From contig JAWPMV010000001.1 in the NCBI GenBank assembly GCA_033391075.1, positions 310,001 to 374,000 of the forward strand: DNA of 64,000 bases, given 5' to 3'. The translations under genes and the position numbers were made by a program. The DNA comes from Bacteroidia bacterium (GTDB lineage Bacteria > Bacteroidota > Bacteroidia > J057). Below the pieces are notes generated by a model. That model was not told the origin of the DNA. It did no database searches and saw only the letters and a list, made by a program, of their open reading frames with translations. Positions 27,265 through 35,694 of this stretch are shown here, piece after piece; position 1 is the first letter of the stretch, and the number at the start of each line of letters is the position of its first letter.

Positions 27265-28254
27265 CTAAGGCACCTCAACTACATCCAGAATCTTGGAAAT
27301 GATCTGCTCTGTACTGATATTTTCTGCCTCCGCCTCATAGGTCAATCCGATTCTGTGTCGGAGTACATCATAACAAACCGCTCTCACATCTTCCGGAATC
27401 ACATAGCCTCTTCTCTTAAGGAATGCATAAGCCTTGGATGCCAAAGCCAGGTTGATAGATGCACGTGGAGAACCTCCATAGCTGGTCAGGTTTGCTAACT
27501 CTTCCAGTTTATTATTTTTTGGATCACGGGTCGCAAAGACGATATCGAGAATGTATTGCTCGATCTTTTCGTCCATGTACACTTCCGCTACTGCCTTACG
27601 GGCTTCCATGATTTCAGAAATCTTTACTACAGGATTGATTTCTGTAGAACCTGGATTCACATTTTGGCGAATGATTAGCCTTTCTTCTTCTTTGCTTGGA
27701 TAGCTAATTACACATTTTAGCATGAAACGGTCTACCTGTGCTTCTGGAAGAGGATAAGTACCTTCTTGCTCAATCGGGTTTTGAGTCGCCAGAACCAGAA
27801 AGGGCCTTTCAAGTATAAAGGTCTCTTCCCCAATCGTAACTTGTTTTTCCTGCATGGCTTCCAGCAAGGCACTCTGTACTTTGGCTGGAGAACGGTTGAT
27901 CTCATCTGCCAGGACAAAATTGGCGAAGATGGGCCCTTTCTTTACCGAAAACTCATTGGTTTTCTGATTGTAGATCATGGTACCCAAAACATCAGCAGGG
28001 AGTAGATCCGGGGTAAACTGAATACGACTAAATTTTCCCGCAACAGTTTTTGAAAGAGATTTGATCGCCAGGGTTTTTGCAAGTCCGGGAACACCCTCCA
28101 ATAAGATATGTCCTCCTGATAATAATCCCAGTAGAAGTCTTTCGATCATATAGGATTGACCTATAATGGCCTTTTTGACCTCCATATTGAGCAAGTCTAC
28201 AAATGCACTTTTTTCCTGAATTTTCTCGTTAATGGCTCGGATGTCCGCTTGCAT
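27265..28254 (-). CDS. MoxR family AAA+ ATPase
   Basis: MoxR proteins are chaperone-like AAA+ ATPases that help mature other proteins, often with VWA-domain partners. The 329 residues show Walker A GVPGLAKT (54-61), Walker B with FVLADEINRSPAKVQ, sensor 1 (LVLATQNPIEQEGTYPLPEA) and an arginine-finger region (AQVDRFM). The usual neighbours (DUF58, VWA, BatA-like) are absent here, which is unusual. The gene has its own terminator. Confidence 0.93.
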   Translation of the reverse strand: MQADIRAINEKIQEKSAFVDLLNMEVKKAIIGQSYMIERLLLGLLSGGHILLEGVPGLAKTLAIKSLSKTVAGKFSRIQFTPDLLPADVLGTMIYNQKTNEFSVKKGPIFANFVLADEINRSPAKVQSALLEAMQEKQVTIGEETFILERPFLVLATQNPIEQEGTYPLPEAQVDRFMLKCVISYPSKEEERLIIRQNVNPGSTEINPVVKISEIMEARKAVAEVYMDEKIEQYILDIVFATRDPKNNKLEELANLTSYGGSPRASINLALASKAYAFLKRRGYVIPEDVRAVCYDVLRHRIGLTYEAEAENISTEQIISKILDVVEVP

Positions 28255-28336
28255 ATATTGTTGTTGATTTTTGCTGTCGAAAATTTTTGCGGAGCAAAAA
28301 TAAAGGATTTTCTCGAATGAAGCGAATGGGCAAATG

Positions 28337-29776
28337 TTAATATTCCGTTAAAGCAAGGGCCTCAATTTCATCCAATAATGCCACGAGATCTGATTCCTGT
28401 GTAAGGGGATTCATAAGTGCTGTTCGCAGGTATTTTGTCCCCCCTATGCTGGTTTGCACAATGTAAAACTCTCCTTTTTCCATGAGAGAAAGGCGAAGAG
28501 AAGCATTGAGCTCATTGAGATCAGCATGAGTATTGGCTACAAATCTGAAATTGACAATATTCGCTTCTGGCTCTATTGCCAATTCAAAAGACTCACGTTC
28601 TCTGATCAGAGCTGCAAAGCTCCTCGCCAAATAAAAGCATCTATCTATGTTTTCTTCAAATATCTCTTCTCCATAGGTCCGAAGAATGATATAAGGTTTG
28701 ATCGACATCATTAGTTTGGTACACTCGAAACTTCTTTTACCGGAGTGATACCATTCGGGACTTTGTTGAGAATCCCAGAGATATTGCGCTTTTTGTTGAA
28801 AGGTCTTGTAAGAATCCGCTCCTCTTTGAAAAATCAGGGCTGTATTGAGAGAAGGAGTCATCATCATTTTGTGAAAATCGATGACCACTGAATCAGCCTG
28901 CTCGATTCCTTTCGCCAAATGCCTGTACTTTTTAGAAACAACTACCGAACCTCCATGCGCACCATCCACATGAAACCAAAGATTATTTCTCTTTGCGAAA
29001 GCTCCCATACTTTCCAAATCATCATAAGAGCCCGTTGCTGTAGAAGAGGCGCATCCAATTAAGGCGATAACGGTATATCCTTTTTCCTGTGCAGTAAGGA
29101 GATATTTGTCGAGAAGGTCTGTCCTTATTTTAAAATTCTCGTCGATGGGCACTTTGATGATGCCTTCACTACCCAGTCCCAGTATCCTTGCTGCCCGATC
29201 TATGCAATAGTGCGCTTCCTCTGAGACCAGCACAGCCAGTTTAGACGAATGTCCCTCTTCCCAGACATTAGTGTCTGCTTTGGCATTTCTCGCAGCTAAA
29301 AGGGCCGTTAGATTGGCCAGGGAGCCTCCCGAGGTCAAAAAACCGGCAGATTCTCTAGAGTATCCTATTTTCCGGGCCAAAAACTCAATCATGATTCGCT
29401 CTATGGCATTTGAGGCCATACCCATTTCGTATACTCCGGTTCCATTGCTGGAAATGTCAGTCAAAAAACCTGCGAGACTAGAGATAAGGGCAGGAACGGC
29501 TACCTGATGGCCCAGATATCGAGGCTGATGAACTTTGATAGAATGATCCAGGACTTTTTGAAAGAACTCCAGGGGATCACTTCCCTGCTCTTTATCTGAT
29601 TCCCAAAACTTCAATTCATCTTCCGGTTTTTGATAGGGGAGTACGACAGGATCTTTTTGGGAAATACTTTCCTCCAATTGATCAGCAATCATATCCACTA
29701 CCTGATGTCCAAGTTTGCGGAAACTATCTACATCATAAGCTTCTGCTAAACGGGAAGATGTTTGAAGAGAATTCAT
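28337..29776 (-). CDS. Pyridoxal-dependent (group II) amino acid decarboxylase
   Basis: The 479-residue enzyme is of the aromatic-L-amino-acid/glutamate/diaminobutyrate decarboxylase family. PLP-binding features are HVDGAHGGS and the Schiff-base lysine Lys303 in VIDFHKMMMTPS, with the phosphate-binding region GFLTSGGSLANLTALLAAR near residues 140-160. Substrate cannot be read from sequence. It is divergent from a LysR regulator, 89 bp away, which is likely its regulator (inference). Confidence 0.9.
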   Translation of the reverse strand: MNSLQTSSRLAEAYDVDSFRKLGHQVVDMIADQLEESISQKDPVVLPYQKPEDELKFWESDKEQGSDPLEFFQKVLDHSIKVHQPRYLGHQVAVPALISSLAGFLTDISSNGTGVYEMGMASNAIERIMIEFLARKIGYSRESAGFLTSGGSLANLTALLAARNAKADTNVWEEGHSSKLAVLVSEEAHYCIDRAARILGLGSEGIIKVPIDENFKIRTDLLDKYLLTAQEKGYTVIALIGCASSTATGSYDDLESMGAFAKRNNLWFHVDGAHGGSVVVSKKYRHLAKGIEQADSVVIDFHKMMMTPSLNTALIFQRGADSYKTFQQKAQYLWDSQQSPEWYHSGKRSFECTKLMMSIKPYIILRTYGEEIFEENIDRCFYLARSFAALIRERESFELAIEPEANIVNFRFVANTHADLNELNASLRLSLMEKGEFYIVQTSIGGTKYLRTALMNPLTQESDLVALLDEIEALALTEY

Positions 29777-29865
29777 CTGTTTATCTGCTTTTAGGATAAA
29801 TGTAGGAGAGAGTTTTTATAATAAAAAATGTTTAATTATCATGTATTAATAAGAAAAATGCATTA

Positions 29866-30744
29866 ATGAATATCACTCAATTGCAAAATGCACTGGTACT
29901 GGCCCGCACGCTTCACTTCACCAAAGCGGCTGAGGAAGTAAATATTGTACAGCCGGCTTTGAGTCGGCAGATCCAGCAATTAGAAGAAGAATTAAACGCG
30001 GATTTGTTTCGGAGAAATAAGCGGAATGTAGAGTTGACGGCTGCTGGGACCTATTTTTTCCGGGAAGCAGAAAAAATCCTCAATGAATTGGAGCGAGTTT
30101 CAAAGCGAGCTTCTCAAATCTGTAAAGGAGAAGCCGGGGAAATACGTATTGGCTATACCCATTCCGTGATGCAGTCCATTTTGCCAGATTTTCTCAAGGA
30201 AATTCCCTTGAAGTTTCCCGGCATGAAAGCCATCCTGAAAGAAATGAATAATCGGGATCAGTACCTGGCTTTGAACATGAATGAATTGGAATTGGGCTTT
30301 GCTACCAATCCTTTGGTGCCTACGCATCTGAGAAGTAAAGTCATGCATGTAGATCCTTTCGTTGTTTTACTTCCTCCTTCTCATCCTCTCGATCAGCGCA
30401 ACTACAAAGATTTCTCTATGCTGGCAGATGAGCCTTTTATTTTTCCTTCAACGGAAGACGGTCCCAATTACGTCCGCATTATCGAATCCATCTGCATGGA
30501 TGCCGGTTTTCAACCCAATATTATACATGAAACAGATTCGGCCAGTACGAGCTTTCGCCTGGTAGAAGCAGGTATGGGAGTAGCCATAGAACCTTTGAGT
30601 TCCCTGAGAGGACAGGCTTTACACATAAAACATATCCTGCTAAATGATATTCCTCAGCGAGCCAATCTGACGATGATGTGGCAGCCTGCTTTTGAGGGAG
30701 AATATCCAGGGGTATTTGAGATGTTGAGGAATCTGCCTGTTTGA
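29866..30744 (+). CDS. LysR family transcriptional regulator
   Basis: A 292-residue LTTR. The N-terminal winged helix-turn-helix is clear (ALVLARTLHFTKAAEEVNIV, QPALSRQIQQLEEEL), followed by a linker helix and a two-lobed effector domain (about 90-290). It is divergent from the PLP decarboxylase gene, the classic LysR arrangement. The 89-bp intergenic stretch is AT-rich and holds repeated ATTAAT words, but no single T-N11-A site stands out. Confidence 0.92.
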   Translation: MNITQLQNALVLARTLHFTKAAEEVNIVQPALSRQIQQLEEELNADLFRRNKRNVELTAAGTYFFREAEKILNELERVSKRASQICKGEAGEIRIGYTHSVMQSILPDFLKEIPLKFPGMKAILKEMNNRDQYLALNMNELELGFATNPLVPTHLRSKVMHVDPFVVLLPPSHPLDQRNYKDFSMLADEPFIFPSTEDGPNYVRIIESICMDAGFQPNIIHETDSASTSFRLVEAGMGVAIEPLSSLRGQALHIKHILLNDIPQRANLTMMWQPAFEGEYPGVFEMLRNLPV

Positions 30745-30749
30745 CCCTT

Positions 30750-30898
30750 AACCCCTCCGCGCGGACCAACCTCCCCTTATTCCAGGGAATAAGGGGAGGA
30801 GCGCCGGTCCGGATTCACAAAAATTGCCGCATGTGCGTTGTTTCCCTTTTTCCCCACGAAAAAAGGAAAGGGGGGATGTGGAGAAGAGTTCAAAAGAA
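30750..30898 (+). repeat. Intergenic hairpin repeat flanking the toxin-antitoxin genes, copy 1
   Basis: It begins ACCCCTCCGCGCGG right after lysR. It contains a perfect 13-bp hairpin CTCCCCTTATTCC/GGAATAAGGGGAG, then TTGCCGCATG and a second hairpin around TTTTTCCCCACGAAAAA. The 75-nt core 30821-30895 matches 31539-31613 at 64 of 75 positions, in the same orientation. Copies lie on both sides of the toxin-antitoxin pair. Confidence 0.8.
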
Positions 30899-30901
30899 GT
30901 T

Positions 30902-31192
30902 TCATTTCCAATTTTGACGACTATCATATACCTCGTATACAATAACTTTTTCCCCTTCAAGCGAATAGAGAATAATCGACTGAGGTTGTTTCAATATTGC
31001 TCGCCGGATTTTTTCTTCAGAGGTGCCCAGGTACTGCCATTTCCCAGGATATTCCTGAATATCTTCCAAGCAATCCCAAAGAGCCTCAAGAAAATCGGAA
31101 CCCTTTCCTTTTCTCGAGTTTTCATGAAATGTAAAAATGGCTTCTATCTGTTCAACAGCTAAATCAGATAGACTAAGCTTGTTTCCGGGCAT
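30902..31192 (-). CDS. RelE/ParE superfamily toxin
   Basis: The 96-residue basic protein has the ParE/RelE fold pattern: an N-terminal helix pair (SDLAVEQIEAIFTFHEN, DFLEALWDCLEDIQEYP), then a beta-sheet with IRRAILKQPQSIILYSLEGE and VIVYEVYDSRQNW, matching the typical R-x3-Y and C-terminal D/HxRR motif. Members target gyrase or mRNA on ribosomes; which one applies cannot be told. The preceding gene is a small antitoxin whose end it overlaps by 20 bp. The pair sits between two copies of an intergenic repeat. Confidence 0.85.
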   Translation of the reverse strand: MPGNKLSLSDLAVEQIEAIFTFHENSRKGKGSDFLEALWDCLEDIQEYPGKWQYLGTSEEKIRRAILKQPQSIILYSLEGEKVIVYEVYDSRQNWK

Positions 31193-31421
31193 TAAGTTTT
31201 GCTTTGGCTTCTTTAAGACTTATCGTCTTCATTTCACCTGAAAGCACCTTAGACCGGGTAATAAGTGCATGCTTGAGCAATTCCTGTTCAACTTCCGGAG
31301 AAAGTGGACTACCTTCTTCCGTTTCCAGCAAAGCCGCGGAAATATCTTTGATCAGCATGAGACACTCCTCTTTAGAAAGGCCTGCAGCAAGCTCAAGGAT
31401 TTGAAGGTAATTTTTGCTCAT
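31173..31421 (-). CDS. Antitoxin of a RelE/ParE-type module
   Basis: The 82-residue product is acidic and helical (LSKEECLMLIKDISAALLET, then VEQELLKHALITRSKVLSGE), resembling the Phd/YefM or addiction-module (CHP02574) antitoxins. The C-terminal half carries the VLSGE..LKEAKAKL segment that would wrap the toxin. It is encoded upstream of the toxin with a 20-bp overlap, the usual order that allows antitoxin autorepression. Confidence 0.82.
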   Translation of the reverse strand: MSKNYLQILELAAGLSKEECLMLIKDISAALLETEEGSPLSPEVEQELLKHALITRSKVLSGEMKTISLKEAKAKLNARKQA

Positions 31422-31467
31422 GTTTCAATATACGATTTTAAAGGGAGAAAGATTATCTAATTGTAGA

Positions 31468-31617
31468 GGAACCCCTCGGCGCAGGCAAAGCTCCCCTTTT
31501 CGTTGAAAAATGGGAAGAGTGCAGGTCAGGCAGCTTAGAAATTGCCGCATGCAAGTTATTTCCATTTTTCCCCACGAAAAAGGGAAAGGGGGCTTGTGTG
31601 GAAGGGTTCAAAATAAC
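31468..31617 (+). repeat. Intergenic hairpin repeat flanking the toxin-antitoxin genes, copy 2
   Basis: It begins GAACCCCTCGGCGCAGG and continues with TTGCCGCATG and the hairpin around TTTTTCCCCACGAAAAA, then GAAGGGTTCAAAA. It parallels copy 1 along its whole length but its first hairpin is more degenerate. It lies about 45 bp upstream of the antitoxin start. Confidence 0.78.
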
Positions 31618-31679
31618 CCATTTGGCCAGCGGGCGCATTCCCATTTCAAGGGGAATGGAGATTGCGTGATGAGGTCAAT

Positions 31680-32195
31680 TCAGATCTTCCGAAACCTTCG
31701 AATAAATTCATTCATCTCCTTAAAATCCACCTTTCCACGAGCGCCTTTCAGGTACTCCGTAATCGCCAAAGCCTTATTGAGTCGAATCGCCGAAGTTTTA
31801 GGTTTTCCGATCATGAAGAGCAGACTTCTTTGTTTTCCCGGAGTCAAGGCATGAAAAAGTTTATCAGCCTCAGGATCTTGCTGGAGCAAAACCTCCATCT
31901 CTTCCGGCATGGGCAGTCCGTATTTGCTTTCATCGGGCCAAAGCTCCATCTCGATGCTGTCTCCAATTTCTAAGTGGAATTTTGTGCGGATTTCTTTATT
32001 AATATTGATGAAATAGCGTCCGTCTCCTTTAGGCATAAGAGCACAGGAAAATTCATGCTCCTCATTGATTTGGCAGACCAATCGTTTGATGTCTTTCCCC
32101 AGAAAAAATTCACTCACCTCCTCTGGAACCATACAGTGAAATCCCCACAAGGGAGAATTAAATTTGTTGAGCACCGCTTTGAAAGACTTTTTCAT
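31680..32195 (-). CDS. YdeI/OmpD-associated family protein with DUF1905-like domain
   Basis: The product (171 residues) has an N-terminal beta-barrel like DUF1905 (FKAVLNKF, FSCALMPKGDGRYFININKE, IEMELWPDES) and a C-terminal helical YdeI/OmdA-like domain (LLQQDPEADKLFHALTPGKQ, then IRLNKALAITEYLKGARGK). The biochemical role of this family is not settled. I start at the internal ATG (32195); the open frame extends 17 hydrophobic codons upstream. A paralogue is at 40864-41331. Confidence 0.8.
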   Translation of the reverse strand: MKKSFKAVLNKFNSPLWGFHCMVPEEVSEFFLGKDIKRLVCQINEEHEFSCALMPKGDGRYFININKEIRTKFHLEIGDSIEMELWPDESKYGLPMPEEMEVLLQQDPEADKLFHALTPGKQRSLLFMIGKPKTSAIRLNKALAITEYLKGARGKVDFKEMNEFIRRFRKI

Positions 32196-32346
32196 CAGGA
32201 AAAAATTGAGCCATAAATTTACACATAAGAAGACTACCCAGTCCACTCCATCTTTTGCAGAATAATTGGAGTTTGTGGGTAGTCGGGCTAATACCCGGAT
32301 TTATGTATCCGAAAGCATGAGCATTTACACAATTGAACACAATGTC

Positions 32347-33813
32347 TTAGCTGGTGACTTTCTTTTTGTTTTTGAGCCTGTCGCGGATATCGGAGAGTTT
32401 TTCATCCAACAAAAGCTTCCCATCCTCAAAGACTTTGCGCATCGCTCCTCCTTCTTCTTTCCAGCTCACTTGTTCTTTCAGGATAAAACCTTCCTCAGTC
32501 TCTTCAACTCGTAGAAGTCCTTTTGCAGATTTCTTGGTTCCATTGTCGGTAACAGGATCTTTGAAAATTTCTCTTCCTTTCCCTTCAACCTCCCCATAGG
32601 TAGCCTTCATGGCAAATCCAAAAGTATCGCGAGTATTGTATTGGTAGGTGAAAGAGCCGATACCCAATACTACATTGGTTGATGCAAATCCTTTGGCTTT
32701 GAGTCGGGCGCAAATATGCTCTGCCCGCTCCAGGGTAATAGAGTCTCCATAGATAGCCCCAATATGAGGATCGAGTTCTTTGAAGCCTTTCTCATTTACA
32801 GTCCCTCCGAAAATGTCCCAAAGCCTTTCAATCACGCCTTTCATTTCACTTTCGCGACTAGCCTGAGGATCGCCACACAGGATGTCAGCAGGATCTCCGC
32901 TATCCGGACGTATGACCAATTTTCCCTCTCTCGCCAGGACTTCCGTTTTTAGGGCAGGTAAATATTCGTCCAATACCTTCCATAAATCCCAGGTATCAGA
33001 AACCACGGATACCATACCTCCGGGATATACCTCTGTGATCAGTCGCCTGAATGTTTCCATCTCGCCGGCATGACTTCCCATTGACATTACAGAGTGTTCT
33101 GTCGCAGCTATGGACCCTCCGACGATATCCAAATCACTGTCAGCCTGATAATAGCTCTCCAAAAAATCTATGGCTGGCAGGGTATCAGTTCCTGTAAAGG
33201 ATAGAAGATGGCCCGCGGCACTCATCATGGCTGCTTCCAGGCCTGCCATGCCTCGCATGGAGAAGTCATGTCCCTGCCAATCGACAAATTCGGGGATGGA
33301 AGAAGTCTCGGCTGCATAGCGATCGAGTATCTCCCGATATTTTTTGGCTAGGGTAGCAGAAGTACAGGGCAACCATACGGTTGTAGAAAGCAAAGTCTCG
33401 AAATAATTGGTCAGCCAGAAAAACTCTGGCAAAGTATTGTAGAGCACAAACATGGGAACTTTGACAGGAACAGAGCTGCCTTCTGGCAAAGCTTTGATGC
33501 AGATCGGGAGGTATCCCAGATCGTGTAGTGCTCCTATGTGTTCTATGCCTACCTGATTTTCGCCCAGGTAGTTGTTTACCCTTCTGGCATAGGTATACAG
33601 AATTTCATGCTTAGGTTTTTTGAAGAAATTTTGTTCAAATTCTTCGAGCAAATATTTTTTGATGAAGTATTGCAGGCCAAAGAATACGACTTCCTGTATA
33701 TCATTCCTACGGCTTTTTCTTGCCGTCCAGTTTGAATAAACAACTTCCGTTTGAGCAGGGTATTGTCTTCTGTGATCGAGTTTATATCCGTCTGTAAGCG
33801 TAAGTGGATTCAT
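32347..33813 (-). CDS. nadV: Nicotinamide phosphoribosyltransferase (NAMPT/NadV)
   Basis: It makes NMN from nicotinamide and PRPP, the rate-limiting step of NAD salvage. The 488-residue protein keeps the residues expected from human NAMPT: Arg187 (FSMRGM), Asp210 (SFTGTDTL), His240 (ATEHSVMS), Arg302 and Asp304 (VIRPDSGDP), matching human R196, D219, H247, R311 and D313. It is the second gene of an operon with a PRPP-synthetase-like gene 10 bp upstream, which would supply PRPP. A related enzyme (Namat) in phage NARP1 systems makes a nicotinamide-ADP-ribose product; sequence alone does not exclude this. Confidence 0.92.
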   Translation of the reverse strand: MNPLTLTDGYKLDHRRQYPAQTEVVYSNWTARKSRRNDIQEVVFFGLQYFIKKYLLEEFEQNFFKKPKHEILYTYARRVNNYLGENQVGIEHIGALHDLGYLPICIKALPEGSSVPVKVPMFVLYNTLPEFFWLTNYFETLLSTTVWLPCTSATLAKKYREILDRYAAETSSIPEFVDWQGHDFSMRGMAGLEAAMMSAAGHLLSFTGTDTLPAIDFLESYYQADSDLDIVGGSIAATEHSVMSMGSHAGEMETFRRLITEVYPGGMVSVVSDTWDLWKVLDEYLPALKTEVLAREGKLVIRPDSGDPADILCGDPQASRESEMKGVIERLWDIFGGTVNEKGFKELDPHIGAIYGDSITLERAEHICARLKAKGFASTNVVLGIGSFTYQYNTRDTFGFAMKATYGEVEGKGREIFKDPVTDNGTKKSAKGLLRVEETEEGFILKEQVSWKEEGGAMRKVFEDGKLLLDEKLSDIRDRLKNKKKVTS

Positions 33814-33823
33814 GATTTTTTGA

Positions 33824-34663
33824 TTAAAATGATAGCTTGATTTGTTGTAGAAAAGGGCCTTCCTGAAAGTCTCGGATAGAGTTGGTGGTAAAGACTTGTT
33901 TGAATTGTGTTTTCAAGGGAGCAAGACCTCTGCTGAAAATTCCGTGAGAAACTGCGAGATAGAGATTAGCTGCCTGTTTTTCTCTAAGCTTTTCGGCCAG
34001 GCCGAGGAAGGTGCCCCCTCCGTCGCAAATGTCATCAACGATTAGACAGGCTTTGTTCTGGAGATCTTCAGCATAAACGATGAAGTCCGATAATTTACCC
34101 GTGCGTGGATCTCTTTTCTTGGAGCATTCGACTACGGTCAATCCTCCCAGTTTTGCCGCCAGTTTGTGAATTTTTTTTGAGGCTCCAGCGTCCGGAGCAA
34201 TAAGGATGACCTCTTCCTTGATTCTATTCAGGACTTCCTGAACAAAGGAACTATTGTCTATGCTTTTACAATTGTCGATCAAGGCTGGTGTAACCTCTGA
34301 ATGAGGATCGAAAATGATGATACGGTTGAGCTGTAGAGAATTGAGGATGTCTGCATAGACTTTTACAGAAAGGGCTTCCCCCCTGATCATCACTCGGTCT
34401 TGCCTTGCCCCTGGAAAATAGGGAATGAAGAGGTCGATGGCAGCTACATCCATTCTTTTCAGGGCATCGATGGCCATAAGCAATAGACCAAAATCCTCAA
34501 AGGAATTGACTCGCTGACTGATCAATACCGATTCTTTCATCGAAAGGGGAGCATGGATTTTTATGTGAGGTTCACCTCCAGAGAAGGTCAGGGCATCAAA
34601 ATCAAGTAAACTTGTTTGTTGATCCTGAAAGGGACTAAAGTTTTGAGATAGATTTAAATGCAT
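33824..34663 (-). CDS. prs: Ribose-phosphate pyrophosphokinase-like protein
   Basis: PRPP synthetase family, 279 residues (canonical Prs is about 315). Recognisable motifs are PYFPGARQDR (81-90; canonical PYxxYARQDR), DPHSEVTP (119-126; canonical DLH), the flexible catalytic loop SKKRDPRTGK (181-190) and the PRPP loop IVDDICDGGGT (208-218). The divergence and shortness show it is not the housekeeping Prs but the salvage type found next to nadV, including in phages. Known alternatives are PRPP supply for NadV or, as in the phage NARP1 enzyme Adps, pyrophosphorylation of ADP-ribose. It starts the prs-nadV operon under putative NrtR operators. Confidence 0.85.
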   Translation of the reverse strand: MHLNLSQNFSPFQDQQTSLLDFDALTFSGGEPHIKIHAPLSMKESVLISQRVNSFEDFGLLLMAIDALKRMDVAAIDLFIPYFPGARQDRVMIRGEALSVKVYADILNSLQLNRIIIFDPHSEVTPALIDNCKSIDNSSFVQEVLNRIKEEVILIAPDAGASKKIHKLAAKLGGLTVVECSKKRDPRTGKLSDFIVYAEDLQNKACLIVDDICDGGGTFLGLAEKLREKQAANLYLAVSHGIFSRGLAPLKTQFKQVFTTNSIRDFQEGPFLQQIKLSF

Positions 34664-34667
34664 TTTG

Positions 34668-34690
34668 CGTATTGTTTACACAAATATACG
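34668..34690 (-). promoter_or_regulatory. Candidate NrtR half-site overlapping the prs-nadV promoter
   Basis: Half-site TACACAAATA (34677-34686 on the plus strand) repeats the arm of the main operator. On the minus strand it overlaps TATATTTG (34688-34681), a perfect TAnnTTTG -7 box, about 20 bp before the prs start. No good -33 element is visible. Confidence 0.5.
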
Positions 34691-34712
34691 CGAATATGGT
34701 TGTTGGGTTTTG

Positions 34713-34739
34713 TTATTTGTGTAAAAAATACACAAATAA
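34713..34739. promoter_or_regulatory. Putative NrtR operator
   Basis: A perfect inverted repeat: arms TTATTTGTGTA (34713-34723) and TACACAAATAA (34729-34739) around AAAAA. It lies upstream of prs-nadV, whose regulator gene nrtR is next door. NrtR operators in other taxa are palindromes upstream of NAD-salvage genes. Confidence 0.7.
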
Positions 34740-34843
34740 AATGCAATTGCCTGATTGTCAGCTAGAATTTTTTTTAAAATAGGGGAGGCCAGATTAGAGT
34801 ATGAGTTGAAAGAGAAGGTTAGCTGGTTAAAATACAGGAACCC

Positions 34844-34961
34844 CTGTTATCCTGAGTTTGCAAAAGACTTTAGGCTTAACCTATCTGACTTTTCATTTTA
34901 GGGTAGTAGAAAGGAAATAACTTGAAGGATTTAGGTCTCTCGACGGAGCTCGGGATGACAG
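34844..34961. repeat. Degenerate inverted intergenic repeat (CTGTCATCCTGAG type)
   Basis: Left arm CTGTTATCCTGAG (34844-34856) and right arm CTCGGGATGACAG (34949-34961) are imperfect inverted copies. Inner words GACTTTAG and GGATTTAGGTCTCTCGA also resemble one another. This is the kind of long inverted intergenic repeat often scattered through Bacteroidota genomes. It lies between nrtR and the operator. Confidence 0.55.
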
Positions 34962-34977
34962 AGAAGGTAACAGAAAC

Positions 34978-35694
34978 CTACCTCCCCTGAGCCATTTTGA
35001 TATCAAAATGAAAACCTTTGGATTCGAATTCCCGGTATTTCTTTTTGTTGAATTTGTAGAGCTTACCAGGACGGCCACGACCTTCACTGATGATTTTTTC
35101 CGTTTCCTCTACAAATTTGAAACTCAATATCTTTTTGCGGAAGTTTCTGCGATCGATCTCATTTCCAAGAATGGTCATGTAGAGATTTTCGAGATCGGAA
35201 AAGGGGAATTCTTTTTTTAGGAGGTTGAAGCCGATGGGTTGGTAGTGGATTTTTGCCTGGAGGCGATCCAAGGCTACTTGCATGATCTTGCTGTGATCAT
35301 AGGCAAGCTTTGGAAGTTTGTTTATACTAAACCATCTGGCATCAGAGGCATCGGTATCTGCTTTGAGGCGGAGGCCTTTGGGATTGACCAATGCGAAATA
35401 ACTCACACTGATCACTCGCCCTCTGGGATCGCGGTCGAGTTGATCCCCAAAGGTGTACAACTGTTCGAGGTAATCGACCTTAATTCCACTTTCTTCTTTG
35501 ATCTCTCGCTGAATGGCGTCCATGAGAGATTCATCGGGCAGCATAAATCCTCCGGGCAGGGACCAGATATCCTTAAAGGGACCAAACTTCTGCTTGATCA
35601 GGAGTACGAATAATTCTTTGGACTCATAGCCAAAAACAACTCCATCAACTGCAACATTGATCTTATGCCATAAGGTATTTCCGTTCTCTTGCAT
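34978..35694 (-). CDS. nrtR: NrtR family Nudix-related transcriptional regulator of NAD metabolism
   Basis: The 238-residue protein joins a Nudix domain (about 10-140) to a C-terminal winged helix (about 150-225: LKKEFPFSDLENLYMTILGN, then DRRNFRKKILSF and GRPGKLYKFNKKKYREF, typical NrtR wording). NrtR represses NAD-biosynthesis genes and is released by ADP-ribose. The Nudix box fits the full catalytic consensus G-x5-E-x7-REUxEExGU (Gly49, Glu55, Arg63, Glu64, Glu67, Glu68, Gly70), so pyrophosphatase activity may be retained. It lies upstream of and co-oriented with the prs-nadV operon. Confidence 0.9.
   Translation of the reverse strand: MQENGNTLWHKINVAVDGVVFGYESKELFVLLIKQKFGPFKDIWSLPGGFMLPDESLMDAIQREIKEESGIKVDYLEQLYTFGDQLDRDPRGRVISVSYFALVNPKGLRLKADTDASDARWFSINKLPKLAYDHSKIMQVALDRLQAKIHYQPIGFNLLKKEFPFSDLENLYMTILGNEIDRRNFRKKILSFKFVEETEKIISEGRGRPGKLYKFNKKKYREFESKGFHFDIKMAQGR

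Noticed and set aside
32347-34663. Calling prs-nadV a phage-type NARP1 system
   Set aside because: Sequence motifs fit classic NAD salvage as well; substrate specificity cannot be read without tools, so this is kept only as a possibility.
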